From: Vibrio comitans
GTDB taxonomy: Bacteria; Pseudomonadota; Gammaproteobacteria; Enterobacterales; Vibrionaceae
Direction of reading: 5' to 3'
DNA length: 64,000 bases
Assembly: GCA_024346835.1 (NCBI GenBank)
Contig: AP024866.1
Location: 2,356,001 to 2,420,000 of the forward strand
Shown here: piece by piece, positions 1 to 10,100 of the stretch
Layout of the letters: the number at the start of each line of letters is the position of its first letter
Numbering within the stretch: the first letter of the stretch is position 1
The notes under the pieces: generated by a model
Seen by the model: only the letters and a program-made list of their open reading frames with translations
The model's database searches: none
Told to the model about the DNA's origin: nothing
Translations under genes and position numbers: made by a program

Positions 1-887
1 TAAAAGCAGGTGATGAGATACTGGTAAGTGAAATGGAACACCACGCCAACATCGTTCCATGGCAGATTGTTGCACAGCAAACAGGGGCTATCGTCGTTAA
101 GATCCCTATGCTGGCAAACTGCACACTGGATCTAGATGCTTATCGTTCTCTGCTCAGTGATAAAACAAAGATCTTAGCTATTGGCCAGGTGTCCAATGTC
201 ACAGGGACTCGCCATCCCATAGAGGAAATGATCGCTCTCGCAAGGCAATTCAATACCATAGTAGTGGTCGATGGCGCGCAAGGTATCGTGCATGAAGCAA
301 TAGACGTACGAGCGCTCGATTGTGATTTCTACGTGTTTTCTGGACATAAGCTATACGCGCCAACGGGGATTGGTGTGCTGTATGGAAAGTTAGCATTATT
401 AGAGGCAATGCCTCCATGGCACGGCGGCGGAAAGATGGTACAAAAGGTGAGCTTTTCTGGTACTTCTTTCAGTGATCTTCCCGGAAAGTTTGAGGCAGGA
501 ACACCAAATGTGGCGGGAGCACTGGCGCTTTCTAGTGCTATAGATTGGCTCACAGACATTGATCATCCGAACGCTGAAAAGCATGTACAGGCATTGCAGA
601 ACAAAGCCTATCAGGCTATCTGCAATATCGAAGATATAGAGCTAGTGGGTTATCAACCTGGTGCGAGTGTCATCAGTTTTATTATGCCGGGCGTGCATCA
701 TCAGGACATTGCTACTTTGCTTGATCAACAAGGCATTGCGCTACGCGCTGGTCATCATTGTGCTCACCCATTAATGGATGCTTTAGGCATAAAAGGAACG
801 GTGAGAGTCTCTTTTGGGGTGTACAACACAGAGCAAGAAGTGGATGCTTTTATTGCTGCTCTCACCAAGGCTGTAGATATGTTGTAA
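1..887 (+). CDS. csdA: Cysteine desulfurase CsdA, 3' part (5' end outside the window)
   Basis: Class V aminotransferase-fold, PLP-dependent cysteine desulfurase that takes sulfur from L-cysteine and passes it on as a persulfide. The frame is already open at base 3 (KAGDEILVSEMEHHAN), so the gene begins before the window; about 294 of some 400 residues are present. The PLP lysine is in SGHK (codon 348-350) and the catalytic cysteine is in the RAGHHCAHP loop (codon 759-761). The partner gene csdE is convergent and downstream, not in the same operon as in E. coli. SufS is the main alternative name, but csdE and tcdA next door favour CsdA. Family call is certain, the paralogue very likely. Confidence 0.93.
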   Translation, partial: KAGDEILVSEMEHHANIVPWQIVAQQTGAIVVKIPMLANCTLDLDAYRSLLSDKTKILAIGQVSNVTGTRHPIEEMIALARQFNTIVVVDGAQGIVHEAIDVRALDCDFYVFSGHKLYAPTGIGVLYGKLALLEAMPPWHGGGKMVQKVSFSGTSFSDLPGKFEAGTPNVAGALALSSAIDWLTDIDHPNAEKHVQALQNKAYQAICNIEDIELVGYQPGASVISFIMPGVHHQDIATLLDQQGIALRAGHHCAHPLMDALGIKGTVRVSFGVYNTEQEVDAFIAALTKAVDML

Positions 888-944
888 AAGAAAGCTGTCA
901 GTGGTCAGCTAAAAGCTAAGAACTGGTTCGCTTAAACCTTACCG

Positions 945-1385
945 CTATTCAACAGCTAAAGCCTGTATCTGCTCGACAATCGCCTTAAGCCCATTACCGC
1001 GTGATGGGCTTAAATGTTGCAACAAGCCAAGGCTTTCAAAATAACCTTCCACGTCAAACTGCTGGATTTGCGTACTAGTTTTACCGTTGAAAACGGCCAA
1101 CACTAACGCAATCAAACCGCGCACAATACGCGCATCAGAGTCCGCACTAAACTGCCAAATGCCATTGTCTTGCTCTCCAACAAGCCACACCTGACTTTCG
1201 CAACCGGCAACCAGTACTTGCTCTGCTTTCAGCGATTCAGGCATTATCGGCAACTTCTTGCCCCACTGAATCACTTGACGATAGCGTTGTTCCCAACCCT
1301 GACATTGCTGCATCTGCGCTAGAATATCCGCCTCTGTAATTGAGGTGCCAAAAGGGTTCTCAGTCGAGTTTTCAGGATAAGTCAT
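945..1385 (-). CDS. csdE: Sulfur acceptor protein CsdE (SufE family)
   Basis: A 146-residue SufE-like protein that accepts persulfide sulfur from CsdA. The conserved acceptor cysteine sits in VAGCESQVW near residue 87, in the usual loop of the family. It lies 12 bp downstream of tcdA on the same strand, so the two are probably cotranscribed. That fits the known link of CsdA-CsdE with TcdA in making cyclic t6A in tRNA. Its 3' end faces the csdA 3' end across about 57 bp. Confidence 0.93.
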   Translation of the reverse strand: MTYPENSTENPFGTSITEADILAQMQQCQGWEQRYRQVIQWGKKLPIMPESLKAEQVLVAGCESQVWLVGEQDNGIWQFSADSDARIVRGLIALVLAVFNGKTSTQIQQFDVEGYFESLGLLQHLSPSRGNGLKAIVEQIQALAVE

Positions 1386-1397
1386 GGTTATTCGACC

Positions 1398-2210
1398 TTA
1401 GTTCGAGCTGTGCTTTTGAATCAATTTTTCAATGATACGCGAGACCGCAACAAAACCAAAGGTTGCTGTCACTACAGTCGCAGCGCCAAATCCGGTAGCA
1501 CAATCCATACGCTTTGGACCTTCTGCTGTCGATTTAACCGCGCAAACACTGCCGTCTGCTTGTGGGTATTTCAGTTGCTCAGTAGAAAAGACGCAGTCGA
1601 TAGCAAACTTGCGTTTTGGGTTCTTACTAAAATTATGGAAACGACGCAGTTGGTCTTTGATCTTCTTAGCCAGTGGATCTTGTACAGTTTTGCTAAGGTC
1701 AGCGACACAGATTTGAGTAGGATCAACCTGACCACCAGCACCACCAATGGTAATGACTTTAATTTTGTTACTACGACAATAGGCTAGCAATGACGCCTTT
1801 GCCTTAACGCTATCAATAGCGTCCAACACGTAGTCAAATTCTTTGCTCAGATACTCAGATTGGTTGTCTTGATCAATAAAATCATCAATCAGGTTTACCT
1901 TACAATCAGGGTTAATCAAAGCGACACGCTCGGCCATCACCTCAATCTTGCTTTTACCGACAGTGCCTGTCATGGCATGGATTTGACGGTTAATGTTAGT
2001 CACACACACATCATCCATATCAATCAGCGTTAGCTCTCCAACACCGCTTCGCGCCAAGGCTTCTACAGCCCAAGAACCAACTCCACCAATACCAATCACA
2101 CACACATGAGCAGCGCGTAAAATCTCTACCTCACTATTACCATACAGGCGACGAGTGCCACCAAAACGTTGGTCATAGGATTCGGATGCTGGGGTCGTTA
2201 ATTCTCGCAT
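1398..2210 (-). CDS. tcdA: tRNA threonylcarbamoyladenosine dehydratase TcdA (CsdL)
   Basis: E1-like/ThiF-fold enzyme that uses ATP to cyclise t6A37 in ANN-decoding tRNAs. A nucleotide-binding glycine-rich motif (IGIGGVGSW), IDMDDVCVTNINRQ and TGFGAATVVTATFGF are all conserved. The open frame runs up to 2258, but that longer start lies inside the terminator hairpin of the upstream gene. I take the ATG at 2210, giving 270 residues starting MRELTTPASESYDQRFGGT, close to the E. coli length of 268. A weak AGAGA lies upstream. Followed by csdE in a likely two-gene unit. Confidence 0.92.
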   Translation of the reverse strand: MRELTTPASESYDQRFGGTRRLYGNSEVEILRAAHVCVIGIGGVGSWAVEALARSGVGELTLIDMDDVCVTNINRQIHAMTGTVGKSKIEVMAERVALINPDCKVNLIDDFIDQDNQSEYLSKEFDYVLDAIDSVKAKASLLAYCRSNKIKVITIGGAGGQVDPTQICVADLSKTVQDPLAKKIKDQLRRFHNFSKNPKRKFAIDCVFSTEQLKYPQADGSVCAVKSTAEGPKRMDCATGFGAATVVTATFGFVAVSRIIEKLIQKHSSN

Positions 2211-2230
2211 GACGATTTTTCTCTGAACAT

Positions 2231-2264
2231 AAAAAACAAGAGTGCGTTTTATACGCACTCTTGT
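2231..2264 (-). terminator. Rho-independent terminator of mltA
   Basis: An 11-bp perfect stem (2236-2246 with 2254-2264, sequence ACAAGAGTGCG) is followed on the minus strand by six T. It lies about 50 bp after the mltA stop and just before the tcdA start. Confidence 0.9.
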
Positions 2265-2312
2265 GATTAATGTCTAGTTTTTGCGGCGTTTAGAGGCCTA
2301 CTAGTGAAGTCT

Positions 2313-3410
2313 CTATTGGCTGGTTGGCAATTGCCAAGGGTTAGCCGTTTCTGAGTTTTCTAACCCTAATTTCCACACTCGGCCAAAATGCTTGTAATGA
2401 CCAGATTGCACCCCCGCTCGCGCTCCCATGCCATGATAAAGGTCAAGATGATTTTGTTTTACCGCACCGCCCGTATCTAGCACGAGTAACAAACGCAAAG
2501 CATGAGCCCCTGACCAAGTTCCGTCAGCATTTAACAGAGGGACTTCTGCAAGGATAGGAGTTCCCATAGGCAGAAGCTCTCTATCACCGGCAACTGAGGC
2601 CATAGGTAGTAATGGAATACCTGCTGTTCCACGTACAGCTAAATCATCCTTCGGCACAAAGAACACATAAGAAGGGTTTTGCTCTAGTAACTCTTTAACC
2701 GTCTCTTCATCATTTTCTGTCACCCATTGCTTGATTGCTTTAAGGGACATCTTTTCTTTTTCAACCAAGTCACGCTCTATGAGAATGCGGCCAATGCTGA
2801 CATAAGGACGGTTATTTTTTCCAGCATAAGCAAAATATTGCATGCTGTTGTCATCACCAAAGTGTACAAATCCGCTACCTTGCACTTCCATCAAGAATGG
2901 GTCAATCATATTGTCGGCATAACCCAACTCAAGCCCTTGCCCCTCTAACGCACCATCATAGATCTGAGCGCGAGTTGGACACTGACCTGTGCAATTTGGC
3001 TTACCATACACTGGATATTTATAGGTAGCATCGGGCTCGTGACGCAATTCAATCACAGGAGAGAAGTAACCGGTAAACATTACATTACCCTTACTATCTC
3101 CTCCCTTCATCTGAGCACTTTGCACTCCATAGTTAGCAAGATCAGTCGGGTCGCCACTTTGCAAAGCCCACTCAGACAATTGCTGATACAGGTCTTGATA
3201 CTTGGCTGCCATTGACGGAGAGTTATCCAACACCTGTTTTGCTTGCGCATCAAATGAATTGAGATCCCTAAACGCGTTACTCTCAATGGTTTCTGTTTGC
3301 GTAAGTGGCTGCTGAAACTCTTGGTCAAAATCTTGCTGACCGCGTTCAGCTTGCTGAGCACACCCTACCATCAAAGTAGCAAGGGTAAGAAGAGGTATAA
3401 ATTTGCGCAT
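2313..3410 (-). CDS. mltA: Membrane-bound lytic murein transglycosylase A
   Basis: Outer-membrane lipoprotein that cleaves the MurNAc-GlcNAc bond of peptidoglycan, forming 1,6-anhydroMurNAc. The chosen start at 3410 gives 365 residues with a lipoprotein signal ending in the lipobox LMVGC (Cys near residue 17); the open frame extends to 3503 but the extra residues do not look like a signal peptide. MltA and 3D domains follow, with the catalytic-Asp region LVLDTGGAVK and the C-terminal HFGRVWKLG. An AAGGA lies some 15 bp upstream of the start. Monocistronic by its own terminator; divergent from argA. Confidence 0.93.
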   Translation of the reverse strand: MRKFIPLLTLATLMVGCAQQAERGQQDFDQEFQQPLTQTETIESNAFRDLNSFDAQAKQVLDNSPSMAAKYQDLYQQLSEWALQSGDPTDLANYGVQSAQMKGGDSKGNVMFTGYFSPVIELRHEPDATYKYPVYGKPNCTGQCPTRAQIYDGALEGQGLELGYADNMIDPFLMEVQGSGFVHFGDDNSMQYFAYAGKNNRPYVSIGRILIERDLVEKEKMSLKAIKQWVTENDEETVKELLEQNPSYVFFVPKDDLAVRGTAGIPLLPMASVAGDRELLPMGTPILAEVPLLNADGTWSGAHALRLLLVLDTGGAVKQNHLDLYHGMGARAGVQSGHYKHFGRVWKLGLENSETANPWQLPTSQ

Positions 3411-3549
3411 TGGCTGGGTTTTATGTCCTTGAATAAACCGTAGAAAAGCAGAATGACAAACTCCCCTGCTTTGCGCAATGCCTGTAAGAAAAATCACACA
3501 CAATTAACATTGAAGTGTGCCATTGTTCATAACGCGGTTAATAGTTGTA

Positions 3550-3588
3550 ATTATATAAACAGTCATTATTATTGTATAAAAATTCACT
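3550..3588 (+). promoter_or_regulatory. Tandem ARG boxes (ArgR operator) upstream of argA
   Basis: Two 18-bp sites separated by 3 bp, the classical ArgR spacing. Box 2 (3571-3588, ATTGTATAAAAATTCACT) matches WNTGAATWWWWATTCANW at 17 of 18 positions. Box 1 (3550-3567) matches at 14 of 18. They end 14 bp before the argA ATG. Binding of the ArgR hexamer with arginine here would repress argA. Confidence 0.82.
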
Positions 3589-3602
3589 TAAAGAGTTTAA
3601 CC

Positions 3603-4922
3603 ATGTATCGCAGTACTGAGCTGGTAAAAGGATTTCGTCAGTCCACCCCATATGTAAACGCACACCGTGATAGCACTATGGTGATCTATCTGTGTGGAGA
3701 GGCCCTTAGCCATGACAATTTTCCTAATATTGTCAGTGATATCGCTCTGCTACATAGCCTTGGAGTAAAATTAGTATTGGTACATGGTGCTCGCCCGCAG
3801 ATTGATCAGCGTCTTAATCAACAGTCATTAAGCTCTCCATATCACAAAGATATTCGCGTAACCGAATCCTCTATGCTGCCCCATGTCATGCAGGCCTCAG
3901 GGCAATTGCAATTGGCTATCACCGCTCATCTATCGATGAGTCTAAACAATACACCCATGGCGGGGACTCAATTAAACGTCGTCAGTGGTAATTTTGTTAT
4001 CGCGCAGCCTTTAGGCATCGAAGATGGCATCGATTATCAGCACAGTGGCCGAGTTAGACGTATCGATGTAGAAGGGATTAATCGCACTCTAGAGCAAGGC
4101 TCAATTGTGTTAATTGGCCCTGTTGCAGGGTCTGTTACCGGAGAGTGCTTCAATCTCGTTTCAGAAGAGCTAGCGACGCAGGTAGCGATTAAATTAAGTG
4201 CTGACAAACTGATCGGCTTTAGCTCAGACCAAGGCTATATCAAGCCCAATGGTGAGGTTGCAGCAGAGTTATTTCCTCATGAGGTGGAACATATTCTGCA
4301 ACAAGAGGAGAATAACAATGCGCCGAGTACTCATCGCTTTTTGCAAGCGGCAGTAAAAGCTTGCCGAAAAGGCGTGCAACGCAGTCACTTAGTTAGTTAT
4401 GTGGATGATGGGGCATTAATCCAAGAGCTCTTCTCTAGAGACGGTATCGGCACGCAAGTTGTCACCGCAAGCGCAGAGCAAGTGCGTATTGCGAGCATTG
4501 ATGATATCGGTGGTATTTTGGATCTGATAGAACCTCTGGAGAATAACGGTATCTTAGTACGCCGTTCGCGTGAGCAACTAGAGCAAGAGATTGAGCGCTT
4601 TACTATCATAGTCAAAGACCAGCTTATTATTGGTTGCGCCGCGCTCTACCCATACATTGAAGATAAAATGGCTGAAATGGCCTGTGTAGCGATTCATCCT
4701 GAATACAGAGACGGCAATAGAGGTGCTCACTTACTTGCACATATGAAAAACCAAGCAGACTCTTTAGGCATCGAGCAGTTGTTCATTCTCACTACCCACA
4801 GCCTACATTGGTTTAGGGAGCAAGGTTTCAGTGAAATTGATCTTGAGGCCCTGCCAATTAAAAAGCAGGACCTCTACAACTTCCAGCGTAAATCAAAAAT
4901 CCTAGCGCTGGACGTCACCTAA
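3603..4922 (+). CDS. argA: N-acetylglutamate synthase (amino-acid N-acetyltransferase)
   Basis: Catalyses the first step of arginine synthesis, acetylation of glutamate with acetyl-CoA. The start at 3603 ([17 protein letters not shown]) gives 439 residues, matching E. coli ArgA; the open frame to 3453 runs through the operator region and is discarded. The N-terminal amino-acid-kinase-like domain (about 20-280, [12 protein letters not shown]) is the arginine-sensing part. The C-terminal GNAT domain (about 290-430) has the acetyl-CoA loop around [14 protein letters not shown]. Transcription is likely controlled by ArgR through the tandem boxes just upstream, with feedback inhibition by arginine known for the family. 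Confidence 0.95.
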   Translation: MYRSTELVKGFRQSTPYVNAHRDSTMVIYLCGEALSHDNFPNIVSDIALLHSLGVKLVLVHGARPQIDQRLNQQSLSSPYHKDIRVTESSMLPHVMQASGQLQLAITAHLSMSLNNTPMAGTQLNVVSGNFVIAQPLGIEDGIDYQHSGRVRRIDVEGINRTLEQGSIVLIGPVAGSVTGECFNLVSEELATQVAIKLSADKLIGFSSDQGYIKPNGEVAAELFPHEVEHILQQEENNNAPSTHRFLQAAVKACRKGVQRSHLVSYVDDGALIQELFSRDGIGTQVVTASAEQVRIASIDDIGGILDLIEPLENNGILVRRSREQLEQEIERFTIIVKDQLIIGCAALYPYIEDKMAEMACVAIHPEYRDGNRGAHLLAHMKNQADSLGIEQLFILTTHSLHWFREQGFSEIDLEALPIKKQDLYNFQRKSKILALDVT

Positions 4923-4940
4923 AGAGCAACTACTAGAGCA

Positions 4941-7100
4941 TTAGCCATCGGTTGCTAAACGCTGTGACAAGTGGCTGCTTCGTGCGGTTTTCTGTTTTAT
5001 TGCGCGCTGCATAATGGCTTTATCTGCGTATACACTGAGCTGATTTTTTGCTCGGGTAACACCGGTGTAATAAAGCTCTCGCGTTAATACAGGCGTTGGC
5101 GTCTTAGGTAGCAGAAGCAAGGTATGGCTAAACTCACTGCCCTGAGATTTATGTATGGTCATTGAATACGCCGTTTCGTGCGGTGGTACTCGACTTGGCA
5201 GCACGCCTTTCACGCTGCCATCCGGAAGCTCGAAGTACACCTTCAGTCGAGGCTCCTCTAAGCTCTCATCAAGCAAGCAAATGCCAATATCTCCGTTATA
5301 CAATTGCTGACTATGGTCATTACTGGTCACCATCACAGGGCGCCCGATATACCATGTCTCTCGTTCAACAGGAATCAGACTCTTGCGCGCCAATGCCCGC
5401 TCTATATTGGTATTCGTCCCTTCTACGCCAAACTCCCCCTCACGCACAGCGCACAACAATCGCGTATTGGCAAAGCTTTGCAAAACGCTACGAGCAAATG
5501 AAGGCATTGTCATTTCGCCATTATTTGCGTAACGCAATGAAAGGTATTCTTGATAACGGCCTACCAAGGTATTGATGAGTTGTTGGTAGCTCTCTGCGGT
5601 GACCTCAAAGTGCTCTATATCTTCAAAGCCTGACAAGAAGACCTGTTCAGCCTCTTTGCTGCTGCCAGAATTAATCGCTCTTGCCAGTTTTCCGACCCCA
5701 GAACGGCTATGGAATCGAAAGCTCTTTTGCAAAACACATAAGCTATCACCAATCGCTGTTCCAGCATGAGCCGAAACTGATAATTGATAGCCAGTAAGCT
5801 TATTTAATAGCTCTCGATGAGCCAAACCATATCCTTGACCTCCAAGCTGGCAAATATCCCCTAGTACTGCTCCTGCCTCCACTGATGACAGCTGATCTCT
5901 GTCGCCAAGGAGAATCAATCTGGCATGAGCAGGCAGTGCGCTAAGCAATTTATACATCATAGGCAAATCGACCATAGATGCCTCATCGAGGATCAATAGA
6001 TCTAAGTGCAGAGGATTGTGAGAGTTATGTTTGAACTCAGTTCGATTAGGAATAGCGCCAAGCAAGCGGTGCAATGTACTTGCTGATGTTGGGATCCTTT
6101 CTTTTATCTCAGGGGCAACAGGCAAAGAGTCTATCGCTTGACCTATGGACTCGGTAAGGCGAGCTGCTGCTTTGCCCGTAGGCGCTGCTAGTTTTATCGT
6201 AATATCAGTATCACTTGATGATACCAAGGCCGCTAGTAGTTTAGACACTGTTGTGGTCTTCCCGGTACCAGGGCCTCCCGATATAACGCAAAAACGCCTA
6301 GTTAAAGCCGTGGCAGCTGCTACTTTCTGATGATTTAAACATGTGCTGAGAGGGATATACTCCTTGAGCGCCTCAAGTTCGCTAACATTACGAGCTTGTG
6401 TCGCTATTGCCACCACTTTATCTAGGGCAATGCCTTCAACCTCAACCACATCCAAGGACTCACAGATAGCTCGTTGAATGACCGCCGTATTGGCATTGCT
6501 TTTCTTTAATGCTTGTATCTCAGAGAACAGGTAGTTTAACTGCCAAGCGAATAACTGATCTAACTGAATCCTCAATGTGGAGAGCTTACTTGCCTCCATT
6601 GCAATCGGCTCGGCATACTCCAGTATTTTTTGCGCAAGCGCTCCCTCAAAATGCCAATACTTTTGTAAATACAAGCTACCAAACTCAAACACAAGCGGCA
6701 GACGCATTGCATCTTGGAAATCATGGGCGACCAAACTAGAAGCTTTGAGCTCACTAATCCAATCGCACTGCAGTAACTCGGGGGCAAATAAAGGCTCAAG
6801 TTGGCTACCCCCTAGCGCCTTTAAGGGATTCCAGTTATCGGTAATCGGTAGGCATGAATTGCCCTTACTAAGCTCATAACTCACCGCACAAGCCATGACG
6901 GCAATGCGCTGTGCTGACGCCCCTTTCTCTTGCGCCGCAAAGAACTTCGCAAGCTGAAAATCAATATCTCGGATCATCCCCACACTGGCCATGACTTCTA
7001 GCCATTCTAACCACTTCTTTTGCCTGTAATGGGTCAGTTGCTGCGGAGCAATATCATTAATATTTAACGTTTCTGGAAGAGCTTCACTAGTCATTACCAT
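4941..7100 (-). CDS. recD: Exodeoxyribonuclease V alpha subunit RecD
   Basis: Superfamily 1B 5'-3' helicase subunit of RecBCD, which unwinds and degrades double-strand ends and loads RecA at Chi. The Walker A motif SGGPGTGKTT is near residue 275, LLILDEASMVDL is the Walker B, and the C-terminal UvrD-like motif YSMTIHKSQGSEF is present. At 719 residues it is about 110 longer than the E. coli protein, with extra sequence in the C-terminal half. The ATG overlaps the recB stop (TAATG), indicating translational coupling. A second ATG two codons in is possible. Confidence 0.95.
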   Translation of the reverse strand: MVMTSEALPETLNINDIAPQQLTHYRQKKWLEWLEVMASVGMIRDIDFQLAKFFAAQEKGASAQRIAVMACAVSYELSKGNSCLPITDNWNPLKALGGSQLEPLFAPELLQCDWISELKASSLVAHDFQDAMRLPLVFEFGSLYLQKYWHFEGALAQKILEYAEPIAMEASKLSTLRIQLDQLFAWQLNYLFSEIQALKKSNANTAVIQRAICESLDVVEVEGIALDKVVAIATQARNVSELEALKEYIPLSTCLNHQKVAAATALTRRFCVISGGPGTGKTTTVSKLLAALVSSSDTDITIKLAAPTGKAAARLTESIGQAIDSLPVAPEIKERIPTSASTLHRLLGAIPNRTEFKHNSHNPLHLDLLILDEASMVDLPMMYKLLSALPAHARLILLGDRDQLSSVEAGAVLGDICQLGGQGYGLAHRELLNKLTGYQLSVSAHAGTAIGDSLCVLQKSFRFHSRSGVGKLARAINSGSSKEAEQVFLSGFEDIEHFEVTAESYQQLINTLVGRYQEYLSLRYANNGEMTMPSFARSVLQSFANTRLLCAVREGEFGVEGTNTNIERALARKSLIPVERETWYIGRPVMVTSNDHSQQLYNGDIGICLLDESLEEPRLKVYFELPDGSVKGVLPSRVPPHETAYSMTIHKSQGSEFSHTLLLLPKTPTPVLTRELYYTGVTRAKNQLSVYADKAIMQRAIKQKTARSSHLSQRLATDG

Positions 7101-10100
7101 TAGATAGCCTCCTCGCCACGAATATGTGCATCTAATTCCTCTAACATCTGCTGTGATGGCTTCGCTGAAAAGACACCGTACTCACCACTGCCATCCATAC
7201 CGCGTAAGAAAAGATAAAAACACCCACCAAAATGAGTATCGTATGAGTAGTCAGGTATCCGACTTTTTAAGAACCTGTGTAGCGCCAACGCATAGACTTG
7301 GTACTGGGCATCATAGCGATGACCTATCATCGCCTCATCGAGAGTCTTCTGATGATAATCCTCGGCACTATCGCCAAGGTGATTGGACTTCCAGTCCAGA
7401 ACAAAATATTTGCCTTGGTGCTCAAACACTAGGTCAATGAAGCCCTTTAGCATGCCCTCTACCGGCGCAAAGCCAAGATCGCCTGCTTGGGCAGTCAACG
7501 AGTCATGTTTGTGGGTAATGGCATTAAATCGCTGAGCCGACAAGATTTCGATGGGGAGAAGAAACTCCATTTCCACCAGCCTTTGCTGTGGCTGTTTTTC
7601 TGATAGTTTGATGCCACTTCCATCTAAGTCAGTGTTAAGCACCTTATCTATCATTTCTTGCAGTACCGGCAACCATTCTTCATCTAACTGCTCTTTGAGT
7701 AAAAGCTGCTTAATAATCTCTTCGTTCTCTGCGGCAAAGGCTGATTGGGTGTATTCAACCTCTTCGAACAGGGTATGTAAAAATGTGCCGGGTCTTGCGC
7801 CACGCGGGAAATTGAACATAGTCTTTTTGTTCAAATCAAGCAGCGGCGATTGATCCTCTGAAGCATCAATATCCAAGCCGGTATCGAGCCAAACGCTTTC
7901 ATCTTGGTGCTTTGAGCCATGGCCTTGCTTCACCAGTCCAGAATAACTGGTCATTCTCCAGCGCCAATCTATCTGTTGCTGCATTTTACTGGCTTCTAAC
8001 TGAGACTGTTCAACCTGTGGCGCTTGATAGCGAACATCATCCCACGCTATAGGGTCACTAACATGTATAGATGGGTATTTGCTTTGTAACGCATTTAGAG
8101 CAGTAGCGAGTGCAGACGCTTCTTGCGCTTCTGCTCCTTGCAGTAAATAACCAATGGAGCTGAGATGTGAGCTGGCTTTTTTACTACGACCTTCTTTTAG
8201 CGCTGCTACACCAAGGTAACAGCCATAGACCGCACGAGTAACCGCAACATAGATAAGGCGCAAATCCTCGGCAAGCCTTTCTTTATCCGAGAGTGCAATG
8301 CCATCGCTATTATTATCGAGATCAAAACGCGTACGATGCTGCTCTGCATCGTAATAAAGTGCCTTGTCGCTCTTCCTATAAGCGCTGACAAAAGGCACAA
8401 AGATAATGTCGTATTCCAAGCCTTTTGATTTGTGGATCGTCACCACCTGAACCAAGTTCTTTTCCGACTCCAAGCGTTGTTTCTGCTCATCTCCAGCATC
8501 ACCACAGCCCGCCTCAAAGATGTGCTCTTCAAACCAACGCAACAGTGCATGATCACTTTCTAGCTCTGCTGAGGCTTGTTGTAACAGCTCAGCCAAATGC
8601 ATGAGATCGGTGAGTACTCGTTCGCCTTGATGCTCATTTTGAAATCTCTGAGCTAGCTCTCTGTATTGAATGAGTCTGCGGATCATCGGCATGATCCCTG
8701 ACTTCAACCACAGCTGCCTATAGTCACTAAACTCTTGGCTCAGCAACTCCCAGTATTGTTCGTCTTGATTCAAGCGTTCTAAATCAAATAAAGACAGATC
8801 AAACAACGAACTGGCAGCGGCTGTTCTCAGTGCTCTATCGTTATCAAAGTGCAATGCCGCGCGCAAAAATAGCAGCACATCGCTGGCGATTGGACTCGAA
8901 AAAACGCTGTCTCTGTTTGAGAGGTAAACGCTGGCAACGCCTTTTTCTGAAAGCGCTCGACGAACCAAGTTTGCCTCGCGCCCTGTCCGCACTAACACGG
9001 CGATATTGCCAGCTTGAATCGGTTGGTCTTTTGAGCCATGCAGCAGTGCATGGCCAGAATCTGATGCGCTTAAAAGACGCTGTATTTGCGTTGCAGTAGA
9101 CTCCGCCATACTCCGGTTATAATCGCCCTTAGCCACAGCCTCACCATCTTGCTGCTTCAGCCAAACCGTCATTGCGGATTGAGTTTCGCCATGTAGCGAC
9201 CAAGATTTCTCATCTGCACCAGGGCTTGCTGACACTGCAGTAAAAGGAATGTCCTCGTCATAAATAAATGCAGACTCAGCCTCTTGGAACAGTGCGTTAC
9301 TCGCATCAACCATATCTTTACTAGAGCGCCAATTGGTCATGAGGTTGAAGTGCGAAGTCACCTCTTTACGCGCTCGGATATAAGTAAAGATATCGGCGCC
9401 ACGAAACGCATAGATAGCCTGCTTAGGGTCACCAATCATGAACAAGCCGCACTCTGGGTGCTGTAGGTAAAGGTGTCTGAATATGTTGTATTGCTGCGGG
9501 TCCGTATCTTGAAACTCATCAATCATCGCAACTGGATACAGCGCGCGAATACGCTCAGATAACAGCCCTTCAACGTCGGCTTGTAAGGCATAGTCAAGCT
9601 GGCTAAGCAGATCATCAAAGGAAAGCTTTTGCTGCAATCCCTTTGCTTTTTGCAGTTCAGAGCGACACTCAGGAATGGCATTGCTTAAGATAGCTTGCTT
9701 CACCTCAAGATCAGGCAAAGAGCAATACTCATCTATATGATCAAATACGGCATGCTCAGGTGCTTGCTTGTCTGGTTTAGTCTTAGATTGCAGCACGCTA
9801 GTACTAAAGCGCTCCAGGCATTCCGGCACTGCGATACTAGATAGCGGTTTTGCGGCCCAGCTATCAATCTGCCCAACCCAGTTTGGTACATTCTTCTTAT
9901 TGTAGGGATTCTTGGTAATGCCAGATTCTAAAACCAACTTTTCAAAGTCGACACTGCCTGACAGCCATTGCTTTTGAAGGCCCTCAAGGATCGCTATACG
10001 CTCAGCATACAGGGTCTCTAAATCTCCCTTTTCTACCTCTGAATGAATATAAACCTCATTACCACTGATAAAGTTGTTCAGATCAGCGTACAGCGCTTGG

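Noticed and set aside
888..944. Terminator between csdA and csdE
   Set aside because: AGCTGTCAGTGGTCAGCT is an imperfect palindrome without a T tract; not convincing.
1410..1787. 125-codon plus-strand frame inside tcdA
   Set aside because: Antisense shadow of the conserved tcdA coding sequence.
5162..5575. 137-codon frame on the plus strand within recD
   Set aside because: It is the antisense of a well-conserved recD region, with no start signal and no recognisable protein features.
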